A stretch of 64,000 bases of DNA. Source: Diphasiastrum complanatum (Eukaryota; Streptophyta; Lycopodiopsida; Lycopodiales; Lycopodiaceae). Positions 10,749 to 22,029 of the stretch are shown piece by piece. Position numbers and translations under genes: made by a program. Numbering within the stretch: position 1 is the first letter of the stretch; every line of letters begins with the position of its first letter. The notes beneath the pieces are model-generated. The model was not told where the DNA came from. It was given only the letters and a program-made list of their open reading frames with translations, and did no database searches. The stretch is taken from NCBI GenBank assembly GCA_029204225.1, contig CM055100.1:52019260-52083259 (forward strand), read 5' to 3'.

Positions 10749-12977
10749 AAAACGAAAACCAAGTCATGTAGAGTTGGCTCTTTTGAAGAAAATTTTCAAT
10801 TTGATTTTATAAGTGAACTTAGGAAAAGGAAGGATGACATTTCATCCCAAAGGAGAAATATGGTTTGTGGAGAATGTATAGGAACCTATGTGAGATGTCC
10901 AAATGTCATAATGAATAGCATGCATTCTCTGACCTTTAATACAGTTGAAAGCTTGTAGTGTATGTTTTTATTCATAGGTTTTTTTAATGTCTTGTGATGA
11001 TACTAAGATTTTTACAAGTAGCTTTGTTAGATTTTTCCATTTGCACTTTGGGGTTATAAGCACCTTGGGCCTTGAATACCACTTTTCTAGGATTCAAACA
11101 TGGACCTTGAGGTTGACATGCAATGTTCTTCTCTGCAAGGATAATATCATTGTGGTGGAATTCATATGTTTTTTGAAAAGATGGTCAAATCATAGTTCTA
11201 TATTCCCTCATCGATCATTGAATTGTCCGTGAAATTTAGAATCTACAAGGGATTGATTTATGCGCAACTTAATTGGTGGTAGAGTCCACTTTAGGAACAC
11301 CTTTGTGTGATCCAAGCAAATTCTAAACACTACTTTGCTTGATCAAAGCACAAATGGAGCATCACAACACACATGTATATAAGGGCATAGAAGGTTAGGT
11401 TCAAGTTCTTCCTTGATGGGTCAAGGTAAATTCATCTTTATAGATCAATGCAATCAATTATCAAAAATAGAATGATTCACATGTCAACTAGTGTAAATTC
11501 TCAGCCGTGTCCTCTGCAAAGTTGGAAAATGTTGGAACCGTGTCCACTTGGTTGTAGCTTCAAATATTGGTTGTAGGGCAAGTGAATGCTTGGAGCCTTA
11601 TTGGCTTGGCCTTACTATAAGATATAACATTTTCACATAATAAAGATGGTTGAATCAGCAAAAGAACAAAGAAAGTATTCTTGGGCTGGAGCCTAATATC
11701 AACTAATAATTATATGAATCCTACTTCATAAACTTTTTTTCATGCATTTGATTATTAGCTTCAGTCTATTGAACGTAGCCATTAGGCTTTCACATGTTTG
11801 TCAATGGCATGTGTTTAACATATTTTAGAGCTTATTGTTTTGGCCTAGTTCAAAGTTTTGAGATGACTTCTATTTTTGAGATAGTAAAAACCTTGGTCAA
11901 TCAAATCATGAGGATGCTTGAAGGTGATATGTTAAAAGCGGGTGTGTGAGATCTCAAATGTTAAAGTGGTAATGTTAAAACTTCATTTTGAAGGCTCATG
12001 ATTTTAGCTTAGGTTGACGTTTGATATTATGGACTAAGTTGAAAGAATATGATTTTTCTTTTCTCATGTAGATCTACCAATAAGACACAAATGACTTTGC
12101 ACAACACTTTATAAGTCATTTACAATTATACGCAACTTAACTAATGGGATTTCTAGTAAACATATACACACTTGGACCAACAACATTTCAATATACAACC
12201 ACAAGATGTAGAGAAGCCCTTGTACAATCAAAGGGCAGAAGGCCCCACCACCACATTGTGTTTGAACCTCATAGTTACAAGGGCAGCCTTGGCCACATTC
12301 ATGAGCATCTCATTGCCCAAATTAGAGTTTTGAGAGGTCCAAACCAAAGCTTTAATTTGTGTTAATGACTTTAGAAAAAACGTAGATGATTTTCACAATA
12401 TATACTCACTTATTTGAGGTCACCAATGGATGTGTGTGTGTGTGTCTTAGACTAGTTTTTTTGATGAGGAATTTGTTTTTTTAATGTTCACTTTATAGCC
12501 TTTGTTTTATCCATCCTTTGAAGAGTGATGGTAGACAACATCACCTTAGATAATTAAGGTCTATGATGAGAAATAGACCCTATAACTCCCAAGAAGTTGG
12601 CATCATCTAAAGGAAAGAGAATCTCCCATGACCAAGAGCCTTTCAAATGAAGAGACATCAATCGAAGTTGGCTTATAACCAAAGACCTCCATGATTTGTC
12701 CACTTGAATTTTACTCAAGATATTATTATCATTCATGCTTCTAAATTCCAATTTGCATCTTCCATTTTTTTTATACATTCTTCAACTCTTCTTAATTCCA
12801 AACCAGGGTTGACGTCTTGGAATTTGTCCTTTCAAATAAATCATGTAATGTGTAGAATCTCACTTGCATTAGAGCATCTAGTTTTCGTTTGGATGGTTTG
12901 ATCTTGTGCAAATGTGTTTTGCGTAAATTTGGGATGCATCTAACTTGTTGGGATGAGTCTTAAGACAGATTTTGGAA
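10749..12977. other. non-coding stretch
   Basis: If the exon at 10557-10748 is real, the first few hundred bases could be its 3' UTR. Beyond that I see no supported gene, only AT-rich sequence and a short (GT) run near 12431. Confidence 0.4.
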
Positions 12978-13005
12978 GGGGGGGGGGGGGGGGGGGGGGG
13001 GGGGG
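12978..13005 (+). repeat. 28-base poly(G) run
   Basis: An uninterrupted run of 28 G is followed by a short (AG) run. G homopolymers this long are rare in plant nuclear DNA. Exact length is the kind of value an assembly can get wrong. Confidence 0.9.
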
Positions 13006-13049
13006 AGAGAGAGTGGATTTACAAGCATCCACAGGAGCAACCACATTGC

Positions 13050-14300
13050 TAGCAACAACATGAGTAAGATTACCAGCCAAGATCACAAAACCAAAGACGA
13101 AAAAGACAAGGCTAAGAAGGCAGATGGCCAATCCAAAGAGACTCAATTAGAAGAAGTACCCTAGTCACGACAAAGATCCTTCAGAAGATGGGAAGTACAA
13201 GTATTGGGAAATCAGTCTTCTTCTTCAACCACTCCAACGTCCACACCATCTACTAATGCCACCACCACCATACTACCTTCCATCCTCCTGTTTTCCACCA
13301 TCCCACTATTCATCTGAGAAATTTAGACCTTGACAATCTTATGAAAGCAGCTAAAAGATCGTTACAGTGTCTCGCAGAGACCAACTACCACCTACATTGG
13401 TTGGTTAGCCAGAAAAAAGAGAGTTAAGAAAGCAGGCAAAACAGAAGGAATAAAGAGAAAGAACCAAAAAGATGAGGAGGAAAGGAAGAAAGGAAAAAAC
13501 TTAAGCAACAGAGGAGTTAGATCGATCTCGATCAAAATAAACTCTCTGGAGCAATGATTGTTGAATCCCCTCCCATGAAGCTCGAAGAGATCCAAAAGTA
13601 ATGGATCAAAGGATGAAGGAGCTACAGAAAAGGAAAAAAGATGAAGACAACAGTGAGCCTGCAAGACAAGTGAGCTCCTCACCAAGTAAGTGGTGGTCAA
13701 AGCTCGACATTGCGAGGGTCTAAGACTACAACTGTAGTATTACCAGTTCCTTCACCCTTCAACCAAACCTTCCAGAACCCTTTTCCTCCTTCTAATCAAG
13801 TACCCATCAGAATGTTCGAATTCACTGAGATTGATAACCAAGGTTTGTACAACCTACCAATTGAAGGTTCTTCTCTTCTCATCAAGGAATGAGTGTCGAT
13901 AAGACTAAGACTCGATTGGAAAAAAAAAAACTGAGGAAACACCTAGAAGCAAAATGGAGGATACGAAGAGTACCAAGACAATTGATGAATATCTGGCAAG
14001 ACCTCCCAAAGAATTAGTGCCTATCAAGAAACCAGAAGTGAAACCATTAACGGCAGATGCAATTGACAAAGAAAGAGAAAAAAAAGAAACACAAGGGAGG
14101 CACTCAAGCATGCAAGGTTGTGAAGCTGATGGGAGCTCCCCAATGTTGAGGATATCAACCATTTGCGGCAATAGGACATTTTGGTTAGATTGCGGCAATT
14201 TGCGAAAACAATTTTTTGTGTTAATATCGACGACAATAAGCATTTGGTTGTACGCAAGCGAATGAGGATCTACGCTTTTCCAAGTGACAATCGAAGATGC
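13050..14300 (+). pseudogene. degenerate coding debris, probably retrotransposon gag
   Basis: Short plus-strand frames with stops between them encode Lys/Glu/Asp-rich and Pro/Thr-rich segments, for example TSKNN-like lysine-rich text near 13060-13160, FNQTFQNPFPPSNQVPIRMF near 13755-13820, and MEDTKSTKTIDEYLARPPKE at 13954. Later, IFCVNIDDNKHLVV and RMRIYAFPSD can be read near 14205-14285 in a shifted frame. Composition and decay resemble a Gypsy gag or gag-protease linker, but no diagnostic motif is intact, so the family is not assigned. Confidence 0.35.
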
Positions 14301-15929
14301 AATGCAGGAGCAGAGCAATATCATTTAACATGGATTGTAGTGGGTCCTGCAGCACATTAGGGGTGGGATGATGTTGGTCGATTCTGACGAATCCCCAAGA
14401 TACTAGGCCATAGCTACCCAATAGCACATCTCACCTTAGACTGAGGAGGTCTTCAAAGAAGGAGGGATGAATGAATAATGAGAGCCGACAAATGTTGGCT
14501 AGAATGACAGATAGAAATTAATTTGAGCCTCATGGTAAATCCCAAGTGATAGAATGACCATGCAGGAGTTAGTATTTCTAGGCATTTGAAATAAATGCAA
14601 GTAGACCCCTCTTAGAAAAAAGTAGAGTGAGCCACCTTTTGATGGTGACTTCTAGTGGAGAAGGTAATTCCACTCGTAATTTGTGTAGTTTAAAATTGCC
14701 ATTAGAAAAAATTTGAAATGGCAGAATACTATATTTGCAATTATTATTTAAAAAATATATGAGTAATACTTATTGTACAATATGTAAGGTTCAGTTATTA
14801 TTTTTGAAAAGTTGATCAATGTCTTACAATTGTAAGATAAACTTATTAATTTTGGAAACTCGCATAAGAGTAATCATTATTTTTAGAAAATTGGACTTGA
14901 TCATAAATCTCAAACTTACTATTTTTTAGAAAGCGTGAAGAGATGCATATGATGATTGGCTTTTGAATTTCTAAAAATAAAAAGATATATGACCCAAAAA
15001 AAACTTTTGACGGTTGTTACACAAGGGAGGGCCCTCATCCAAGGGCCTCCCCTTATTAGTAAAAAATGGCATGCATCATCCACTTTTTATGGTTGGAATG
15101 CCTTTATGAGCATGGCATTTTCACTTTTTATGGTTGGTAGTAGACTTTGAGAGTTCTTATTGGGTGTAATCTGCTTCTAAAATTTCTTAATGACATCTCA
15201 AATCACTTTGTTTACTCAATATCAACTCATAGAATTTTTGATGATGCTTATGCAAACGTTAAAAAAGAAAGAAAGATATGGAGATTCCGTAAACATGATG
15301 TTTTCCATGAATTTTTGAGAAGCCAAATCACATGATTTTATGCTTGACAAGCCAAATCATTTGTGCTTTGGCAAAATTTGATGGCCATATTGAGTTGTGA
15401 GTTGGTGGTACTTGAGTTGTAGATCATTGTGATTCTATTGTTCTCAATTGTCCCCATACATTTGTTGACGTTAAGTGAACACGTAAACATAGAATATTAG
15501 TTTGTGCAAATATCAATATTCAATGCATTGAATGAGCCAACAATGATGCCTAGGATCTACGTGAATCGTCTTCTTTTAGCGACCTATATAGCACACTTTT
15601 ATTGTTGTTTTATCATGATAATATAACTATAACAAATAATCTCCAATAGACAAAAATGCATTCCCTTAAAACATTAACAAACTGTTAAGGCCTGCATTTT
15701 CAACCATTTCAACATTTTTAAATGCTTTTGTCAATACATATCTTTTGAGCCTTCAGCATCATTTGGGTCAGTAGACTAAGTATACAAGGGTTTGAATGTT
15801 TTTTAGCGTTAAATTTTTCTCAATGCTAGTAAAGCTATCGTGATCCTTCCTTCATAATATGACATGTCTCTGGATGAGTTTGTCCTCCCATCAAGTACCT
15901 CACAAGCCTTTTGAGCGCAAAACCCTTAA
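14301..15929. other. non-coding stretch
   Basis: AT-rich sequence without a supportable gene, RNA or repeat array. Short open frames at 14956-15335 have no recognisable content. Confidence 0.5.
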
Positions 15930-16270
15930 AGGTACCGAAGTCTGGGGAAATTTACTGCAAGCCAATGTCACCCTTCCTTTCCATGTTCTCTAAAAGCATG
16001 CTGGCAAATGCAAACGCCAGTCCAATCCAATGACACCACTAGCCCTGATGAGTTGCCTAAAATGCCCTTACACTTAACTAATCCACTCAGTGAACGAGAC
16101 GACATCAAAATCCCAGCAACCCATCACTAATCACGTGAAGTTTTAGCAGTTCTCAATGGTGGCTCTGATGTCAATATCATTTCCACATCCCTCATGCTAG
16201 AATGGAATCTGAGAGACAAGCTTGCCAAACCCACTTGTCAGCTTAGGATGGCTGATCAAAGTGTGGTCCG
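15930..16270 (+). pseudogene. Gypsy protease relic
   Basis: The frame around 16130-16260 reads VLAVLNGGSDVNIIS, then EWNLRDKLAKPTCQLRMADQ. This matches the Gypsy retropepsin pattern in which a D/N-G-G-S core is followed by NIIS and, about 20 residues on, LRMADQS. The catalytic Asp expected before GGS appears as Asn. Upstream sequence from about 15930 is probably the same element's gag-protease linker but is frame-broken. The fragment ends directly against a Copia integrase piece at about 16275. Confidence 0.55.
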
Positions 16271-16276
16271 ACAGGA

Positions 16277-16530
16277 ATAGGACACTATGTGAATGTTCTA
16301 AGGCCTTAAGGATTGATGCATGTTTACCAAAATCGGAGAAGTCCTCACTTGTGCTAACCATTTGATGAATAGAATTCCATCTGGCTCTATTGAAGGCAAA
16401 ACACCATTCGAAGTCTTGTATGGGAGGAAGCCAAATCTCAAGAACTTAAGGGTGTTTGGATGCATTTGCTATGTGCATACACCTTTAAAGACAAGGACCA
16501 AGGAAGATCAATCAAAGATATCATGCTCAA
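16277..16530 (+). pseudogene. Copia integrase C-terminal relic
   Basis: The reading LCECSKALRIDACLPK, then LTCANHLMNRIPS, GKTPFEVLYGRKPNLKNLRV and FGCICYVHTPLKTRTK is the standard post-catalytic region of Copia integrase. A frameshift near 16330 joins two frames. The ECSKAL and CANHLMNR strings also occur in the minus-strand Copia at 22-24 kb, so both belong to related families. Confidence 0.85.
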
Positions 16531-16589
16531 ATAGCAATAACAATAGAATTAAAGCTAAAAGCAAGAAGAGAACAAGACAATCAGGATAG

Positions 16590-17156
16590 CATGTCCATAG
16601 AAAGCTAGAAACATGGAGATCACCATAGAATCACATTAGTAATGGAAAGAATAAATCACAAAGATTTGGAAGCAATATAGTCTCTGTTTTTCTCTCTTCT
16701 AGCAAATCTAGCACATAGAATTGATGGTATCTTGATCACACTTGATCTATACATAATATATTGAACTGAACTCTCCTAAGATTGAAACACACTCTTGGAA
16801 AGTCTAGAACCTTCAAAATCAAGAGATCCTATCAAAATTTAGGATTTTTATAAAATGCAAAATATTGAATTAATCAAAAGCTACATGCAAAAGCTAGAAT
16901 CTTGATACATCTACTAATAGAATGTAACATCCACAATCATGAGAGATTTTTGTCTCCACATTCTAGTAAGTGGATTAAAAAATTGGCCTACTTCAAGTGA
17001 TTTGGCCTAAATCGAAGCTAGGATCACCAAGATCCACTTTCTACATTTGAAAATGTTTGATTGGAGATAGAAACCACTCCAACACCACATAGAATTGATG
17101 GTGCCCTCAAATACACCTCTAGATTTGGAAAATCCACCAACTTTAGCCTGCAACCT
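16590..17156 (-). mobile_element. short internal leader next to a Copia LTR
   Basis: On the minus strand this is the internal DNA just after the primer-binding site at 17157-17168. It contains no recognisable gag frame. The element is either truncated here or a non-autonomous derivative. It is Ile/Lys-codon and stop rich in all frames. Confidence 0.35.
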
Positions 17157-17168
17157 GCTCTGATACCA
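17157..17168 (-). promoter_or_regulatory. Copia primer-binding site
   Basis: The minus strand reads TGGTATCAGAGC, an exact match to the plant initiator-Met tRNA type site, directly flanking the LTR at 17169-17807. Confidence 0.88.
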
Positions 17169-17807
17169 TGTGAAAAAATCAGATCCAAAACATGCTTAAT
17201 GGATCATTAGATCTTTGGCTAAATTTGGATGCACATCTAGATTCATCTACAAGCTAAAAATCATCCATCTACATGCTAGAACTTGGAAATACATGAAGAT
17301 TTGATCAGAGTACTAAGATATGATATAGTAATATATATTTCCATACAAAATCAGTGCTACACTATCATTCACACGTTTGGATCAAGTACACCAAGAAAAA
17401 TCGCATTCTACACATTAGAACTAAAGATATCGTGAGAAATATGAAAGAGATGGACACATAATCAAAAGAGGAGAGTTCTCCATACAAAATGAAAACATAA
17501 AGATAATTTCTCCATGCTGGTATAGCTATTTATAACATCCATAATGTTACTTGGCCACTTGCCCTAAAATAACAACTTATAGGTACTTCGTCAAAAACCT
17601 GGTTTAACTTGACTAGATGCAATGTATTCACATTAGCCAACTAGGATAGGTCCAAATCCAACCTTATTCACTTATATACTTTTAAAAATAGTAAAAACAC
17701 TATTTTTAGGCCTTATTGACATTAGGAAATGTATCTCTAAGTTGAAATTTCATTTCGGCCTCCAAATCGCCAAATTAGACCAGCTAAACTAGTTGACATT
17801 TTTCACA
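17169..17807 (-). mobile_element. Copia 5' LTR (639 bp)
   Basis: Bounded by mirror ends TGTGAAAAA at 17169 and TTTTTCACA ending at 17807, with a perfect primer-binding site at its inner edge. The partner LTR is not seen. The outer edge abuts the Helitron-like relic, so insertion next to or into that relic is likely. Confidence 0.82.
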
Positions 17808-17989
17808 TGGTTCTGAAACTCAAAGCTTGCCATTCATATCATTGACATCAATCGAAAAATTGTTAGACACAAAAATCGATATATTTCAAAACATGACAAG
17901 CGATCCATTTGAACGAGTGTACGTATTGCTAAAGGACATAACGCCTTGTAAAAAAACACATGATATTCAAAAGATGACATAGATACATA

Positions 17990-18577
17990 TTCAAATTTAT
18001 GATTAAGATATTTGGTACATAAAAGAAATGACACATTGATATTGAAAACCAAAATATCTGGCTTGCCATTCATAGTTGAAAAAAAAATAATTATCACTTT
18101 AGAAAGTGCAATCTTTCCATTTTTGTTTCCATTTGGACATGGATATTACGATGGAAAAATAAGTTATGTGGACTACATAAAAATGAGAGTCACATCGCTA
18201 TTTTCACCATTTACATTTATTCCCACCATACTTACTTGTGATGTATCAAATAAGACAAACGATTCTGATCATGTCAAAGGCATCATCTATTGTGTTACAA
18301 AAAGACATAATTGATTTTGGCACAAAACATTCACATGCAAATGAACAACAAATTTTAAAAAAATGTGTTGAAATTTACTTTGCCACGTGAAATTCTTGGA
18401 ACACCATCATGGCATAAATGGAATCTCAAAAACTTGCAAGCAATGGTGAGATATTGGGGCTATCCAAATTTCTTTCTAACATTGATAAGTGATGAAACTA
18501 CTGAGTTATGGTGGTTAGAAATCAATAAAATAAAAGAAGTCGCACAAAAGTATAACAACTTGTTTGCTCTTGAGTAG
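17990..18577 (+). pseudogene. Helitron Rep/helicase-like N-terminal domain relic
   Basis: Two in-frame blocks separated by a frameshift match the Helitron-like N-terminal (Rep) domain. The first, 18090-18230, has FPFLFPFGHGYYDGKISYVD followed by YIKMRVTSLFS, corresponding to the family's 'PyLFP-G-G' and 'dYlk-r' motifs. The second, 18365-18560, has GTPSWHKWNLKNLQAMVRYW then PNFFLTLISDETTELWW, corresponding to 'GTP-W...L.AM....G.PtfFlTlt.de..W'. The downstream Rep catalytic HUH and tyrosine region and the helicase are absent, so it is a fragment. A Copia LTR lies just before it and another just after. Confidence 0.7.
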
Positions 18578-18585
18578 AGAGAGAA

Positions 18586-18986
18586 TGTACAACCAAAAAA
18601 ATACTTTTAGAGAGAGAATCCATTTTACTCATCAAGATTTACAATGTGGAATGCCATACAAAAAGCCTCTCTCCAAGCGTCCAAAGGTTGATCCACATTA
18701 GTTAACTCTACTATCATAGATCCACATCTCAAAGTACATGCATGATGTGGCAAGAATTGCATATCTTTTCCTAGATATGTGTAGAATCTTACTAGTTACA
18801 TTCTACCTAACTTTGCATGTCACCTTACATTGTGCATGCCAACACATCTACTTCTACCAAACACAAACTCGACCTATTCTACAAGGTAATCTGCTCAATT
18901 CACATAGCTCACATATGTACAATAAAGAATACATGAGCACAGTCCCCAAAGTGAACATAGAAAGATATTTTTTACTATTATTCACA
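18586..18986 (-). mobile_element. Copia 3' LTR
   Basis: The right edge TTCACA at 18986 is followed by a purine tract on the minus strand (TTTTAAGGAGGAG at 18999-18987), which fits a polypurine tract, and then by the C-terminus of a Copia RNase H. The left edge is placed at TGTACAACC because a related LTR at 48500 starts with similar sequence (TGTA, then a run of A, then AGAGAGA). Together they define a minus-strand Copia 3' LTR of about 400 bp. Confidence 0.55.
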
Positions 18987-19014
18987 CTCCTCCTTAAAAT
19001 ATATCTATCTATTC

Positions 19015-19110
19015 ACCATGGACTTTGAGATTAAGCCAAGATTTGATCTCATCTTGACAAACACATTCTTGAGCAAAGGACTTGTGAGTAGATCTGAATT
19101 CAACATGCTC
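19015..19110 (-). pseudogene. C-terminus of Copia RNase H
   Basis: On the minus strand, TSPLLKNVFVKMRSNLGLIS is the typical extreme C-terminus of Copia RNase H (family pattern 'F-T-K-x-L-x...R-x-x-L-G'). It ends just before the polypurine tract and 3' LTR. Upstream (higher coordinates) it is cut by a 138-base (CT)n tract. Confidence 0.6.
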
Positions 19111-19115
19111 CAACA

Positions 19116-19262
<147 letters not shown>

Positions 19263-19345
19263 AGTGGTGTGCTACTTCAATATGTTTGCTTCTTGCATGG
19301 AATACAAGATTTTTGCAAGAGTTTGAGCCGAGATATTATCATTCA

Positions 19346-20165
19346 TGTTAGCATCTGTGCTAACACAGAAGAAAATAAAAAGAGAGAAATAAAACTCTGT
19401 GGCATGTGTTTTGTAAGCCCACATACGAGTGTCTGTTAATAAACTTCCGCCATGGCATGTGTTTGGAAGCCCATGAGTAGAAGCTTTAAAAAATAATAGA
19501 ATAGCCTAAACTTAGATTTAGAACTTAGACTTAGGAAAGTTAAGATTAGAAATAATTTGTCTTAAGTTTTCCTAAGTTAAAGAACTTTTGAAGTTCTAAA
19601 TCCCAAGTTAGAAGTTCTAGAAAGGCTAGAAATAGATAGTTCCATAAGTTAGTGGATACTTATGGAAGACCCTCCTTGCCATAAAAGGAGAGGTATTTGC
19701 CTTGTAAATAACACTTTGAGATTATGCTAAATTGCTCTCTATTTGAGAAGTCATTCTATTTCTTTGTGTTCCCATTGGAAGGTGCATAGCTTGAGGGAAG
19801 GTGCACGAGCCTCCTCTTGCCTCTTGCTCATTGGTTTGTATTGTGGCATGAATTTTGTTGATTGATTATTAGTTAGCCGCAATCTTCCATTCTAATTCCC
19901 TTTGGGTGTTAATCTAGGATTTAGTTTAATCACCTTGCTAGTTGGGTAAGCCTTAGTAAGGTTTTGTATTTTGTCATCTTCGATAGTTTCATTTTCATTC
20001 CAAGCACTAGTTGGGTAAGCCTTAGTGCTTTCGTCATTGTTTTTTATTTCTGCATTTCTGTTTAAAGCTTGGTAGAAACTTAGAAAGTGGACGATCCTCT
20101 CTATACTACACCGCATCGTGAGTAGATCTAGCCATAGCACGCGCAAATCAGATTTACTTTCAACA
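19346..20165 (+). mobile_element. Gypsy 5' LTR
   Basis: The end at 20165 (TTTCAACA) is immediately followed by TTGGCGTCATTGCCG, close to the primer-binding site seen in many plant Gypsy elements. TGTTAGCATC at 19346 supplies a matching TG start and mirrors the AACA end, giving about 820 bp. An imperfect direct duplication of GGCATGTGTTTTG...AAGCCCA lies near 19400 and 19455. A CATAAAAGG motif near 19680 is a plausible TATA box. The start is less certain than the end. Confidence 0.65.
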
Positions 20166-20180
20166 TTGGCGTCATTGCCG
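20166..20180 (+). promoter_or_regulatory. Gypsy primer-binding site
   Basis: TTGGCGTCATTGCCG resembles the plant Gypsy site TTGGCGCCGTTGCCG with two or three changes and lies directly after the LTR end. Confidence 0.65.
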
Positions 20181-21033
20181 CTTTTTAAGCATTTTTTTAC
20201 CTAGCTTCTTTTCCTTTTGTTTTTTAGCTTCCGTGTTGTGTGTTTGCTTGTTTGCCTATCTTCTCTCTTCCAACCACAACACGAGTCTTCTCTCCAGGTC
20301 CTACACGATCTACAGGCAACTTATCAAGCTGGGAAAAAGCAACAAAAGAGTCAACTTTGGCATTTTCTTTGAAAAGAAGTGACCCAAGTGACTTTTTTCC
20401 GAACCAAACAGGTATATCAAAATTCGTCAGTCTATCTACAGCCCTAACATACCCTGATCTTTCATTTTATCACCTCCACGAATTCTGACCACGGTCATAT
20501 TATGAGAAAACAGCCTGATATACTATCAAAATCTCTTATTTCTCACCCAAATCTTTGTCCTAGAATTCGTCGGCTTCACTGAGGCTAGATCTAATCAAGA
20601 TCAGTCCCTTAGCAGCTCCACGAATCCTATCTTATAGATTTTGCCTGTTTTCTATTAGAAAGTCATGTTTTTCTCGTATTCCCTATCTATTAGTAAAACC
20701 TCTGTATTAGAAATCACCATCTAGCCCATGAAATCGTTCTCAGTGAGCATGAATTCTCTGTCCCACCCGCAAATTCTCAAAGTACAAATTTTTTCCAAAA
20801 ATATAAAAAAATCACTATTTTTGACAAACAACACTCCTTGTCAGAATTCGCGAGTCTTACAGTTCGATTTATCTGTCTCTCCACGATTCTCAGCCTGTTC
20901 GCAAATTCTATTACGACCAAAAAGACCAGTTTTTTTTTACACTCTTCATTCTGCAAGCAAGCTGTTCTTTTTTTTACCAAGTACAGTATTGACCTGATCC
21001 TCTGTATTGGTACTCTCCTCCACACTTTGCATC
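20181..21033 (+). mobile_element. Gypsy untranslated leader
   Basis: Between the primer-binding site and gag is about 850 bp without a good frame. It is studded with variants of GAATTCG(T/C) (near 20421, 20560, 20840). No splice or coding evidence. Confidence 0.5.
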
Positions 21034-21960
21034 ATGTCTCGTGACTGTCCCGAATCTTCTAATCCGGCTCCTCCATGACTAGAACGCAGAATTCCATGTA
21101 TTGATGCACCAAAGTACGATGGAGAATCTGACCCGGTCCGATTTTTTCAAGACTTTGATAATGCATGCCATTTTTATGGAGATATCTCCGAAACTGAAAA
21201 GCTTCATCTATTTCTCATGGTACTATATGGAACAGCCAAGGAGTGGTATCTGAATCTCGAAGCTCCTGATCTTGCTTCTTGGATCACCCTCAAGGACGCT
21301 CTCGTCAAGCATTTCAAACCATCTAAACTGACTCAGAGCCCATTCATCCAAATTACCCATATCAAGATGTGTCGCGAAGAGTCTGTTCGAAACTACATTG
21401 AGCGTTTTAAGTGTCTCAAAGAAGAATGTGTTGATGAAAATATCACCGAACGTATGGCCATAAAACTGTTCTTGGTTGGATTGCCAAAAAACATCCGCTG
21501 TGAACTCAAACCAGTTGACCTTTATGATCAACTGAAAGATGTGATGACCGCTATCTGTGAGGAAGGCGAAGGTCCCGACGATGACTTTGACCATCGTGAA
21601 AAGAAATCTAAGAATCCGGACTGTCCTAATCACCCAAAGTCTGACAATATTGCCCAATCTTTTGAACTTCTACATCAAATGGAAACTTGGCAAAAAGCTC
21701 AACAATCTCATATGGATAAGCTCACTGCCGATTTCCAAACTGCCATGAAACAGATTGCTAAGAAATCCTTTCCAGGAAGAGAAAATGTCTGGTGTCGTTT
21801 CCAAGCATAGAAAGGAAGATTGAAACACATGCAGCACTTTGCACACACAAAGAATGGATTACAAACTCGAAACAACCTGAACACACTCTTGCTTAAGCTC
21901 TCAAACTTTCCAGCAAGTGACCAAATCAAGTTATGATGTGAAGAGTTACTTGCATTCTTA
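21034..21960 (+). pseudogene. Gypsy gag relic
   Basis: A gag frame can be followed from ATG at 21034 through one in-frame TGA at 21076 to a stop at 21808. It then continues in other frames until it is lost near 21960. The retrotransposon gag domain is clear: PKYDGESDPVRFFQDFDNAC, then LYGTAKEWYLNLEAPDLASW, LKHF-type text and ESVRNYIERFKCLKEE. A charged C-terminal region follows. No zinc knuckle or protease is seen because minus-strand Copia sequence takes over near 22030. It is the 5' part of the element whose LTR ends at 20165. Confidence 0.85.
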
Positions 21961-22029
21961 GAAAATACACAAGACTGGCCAAATCACAATTTCCAAGTGG
22001 ACAAACTAGCTTGTGTAAATTTTAACACT

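Noticed and set aside
21223-21657. 144-codon minus-strand frame
   Set aside because: It is a shadow of the Gypsy gag on the plus strand.
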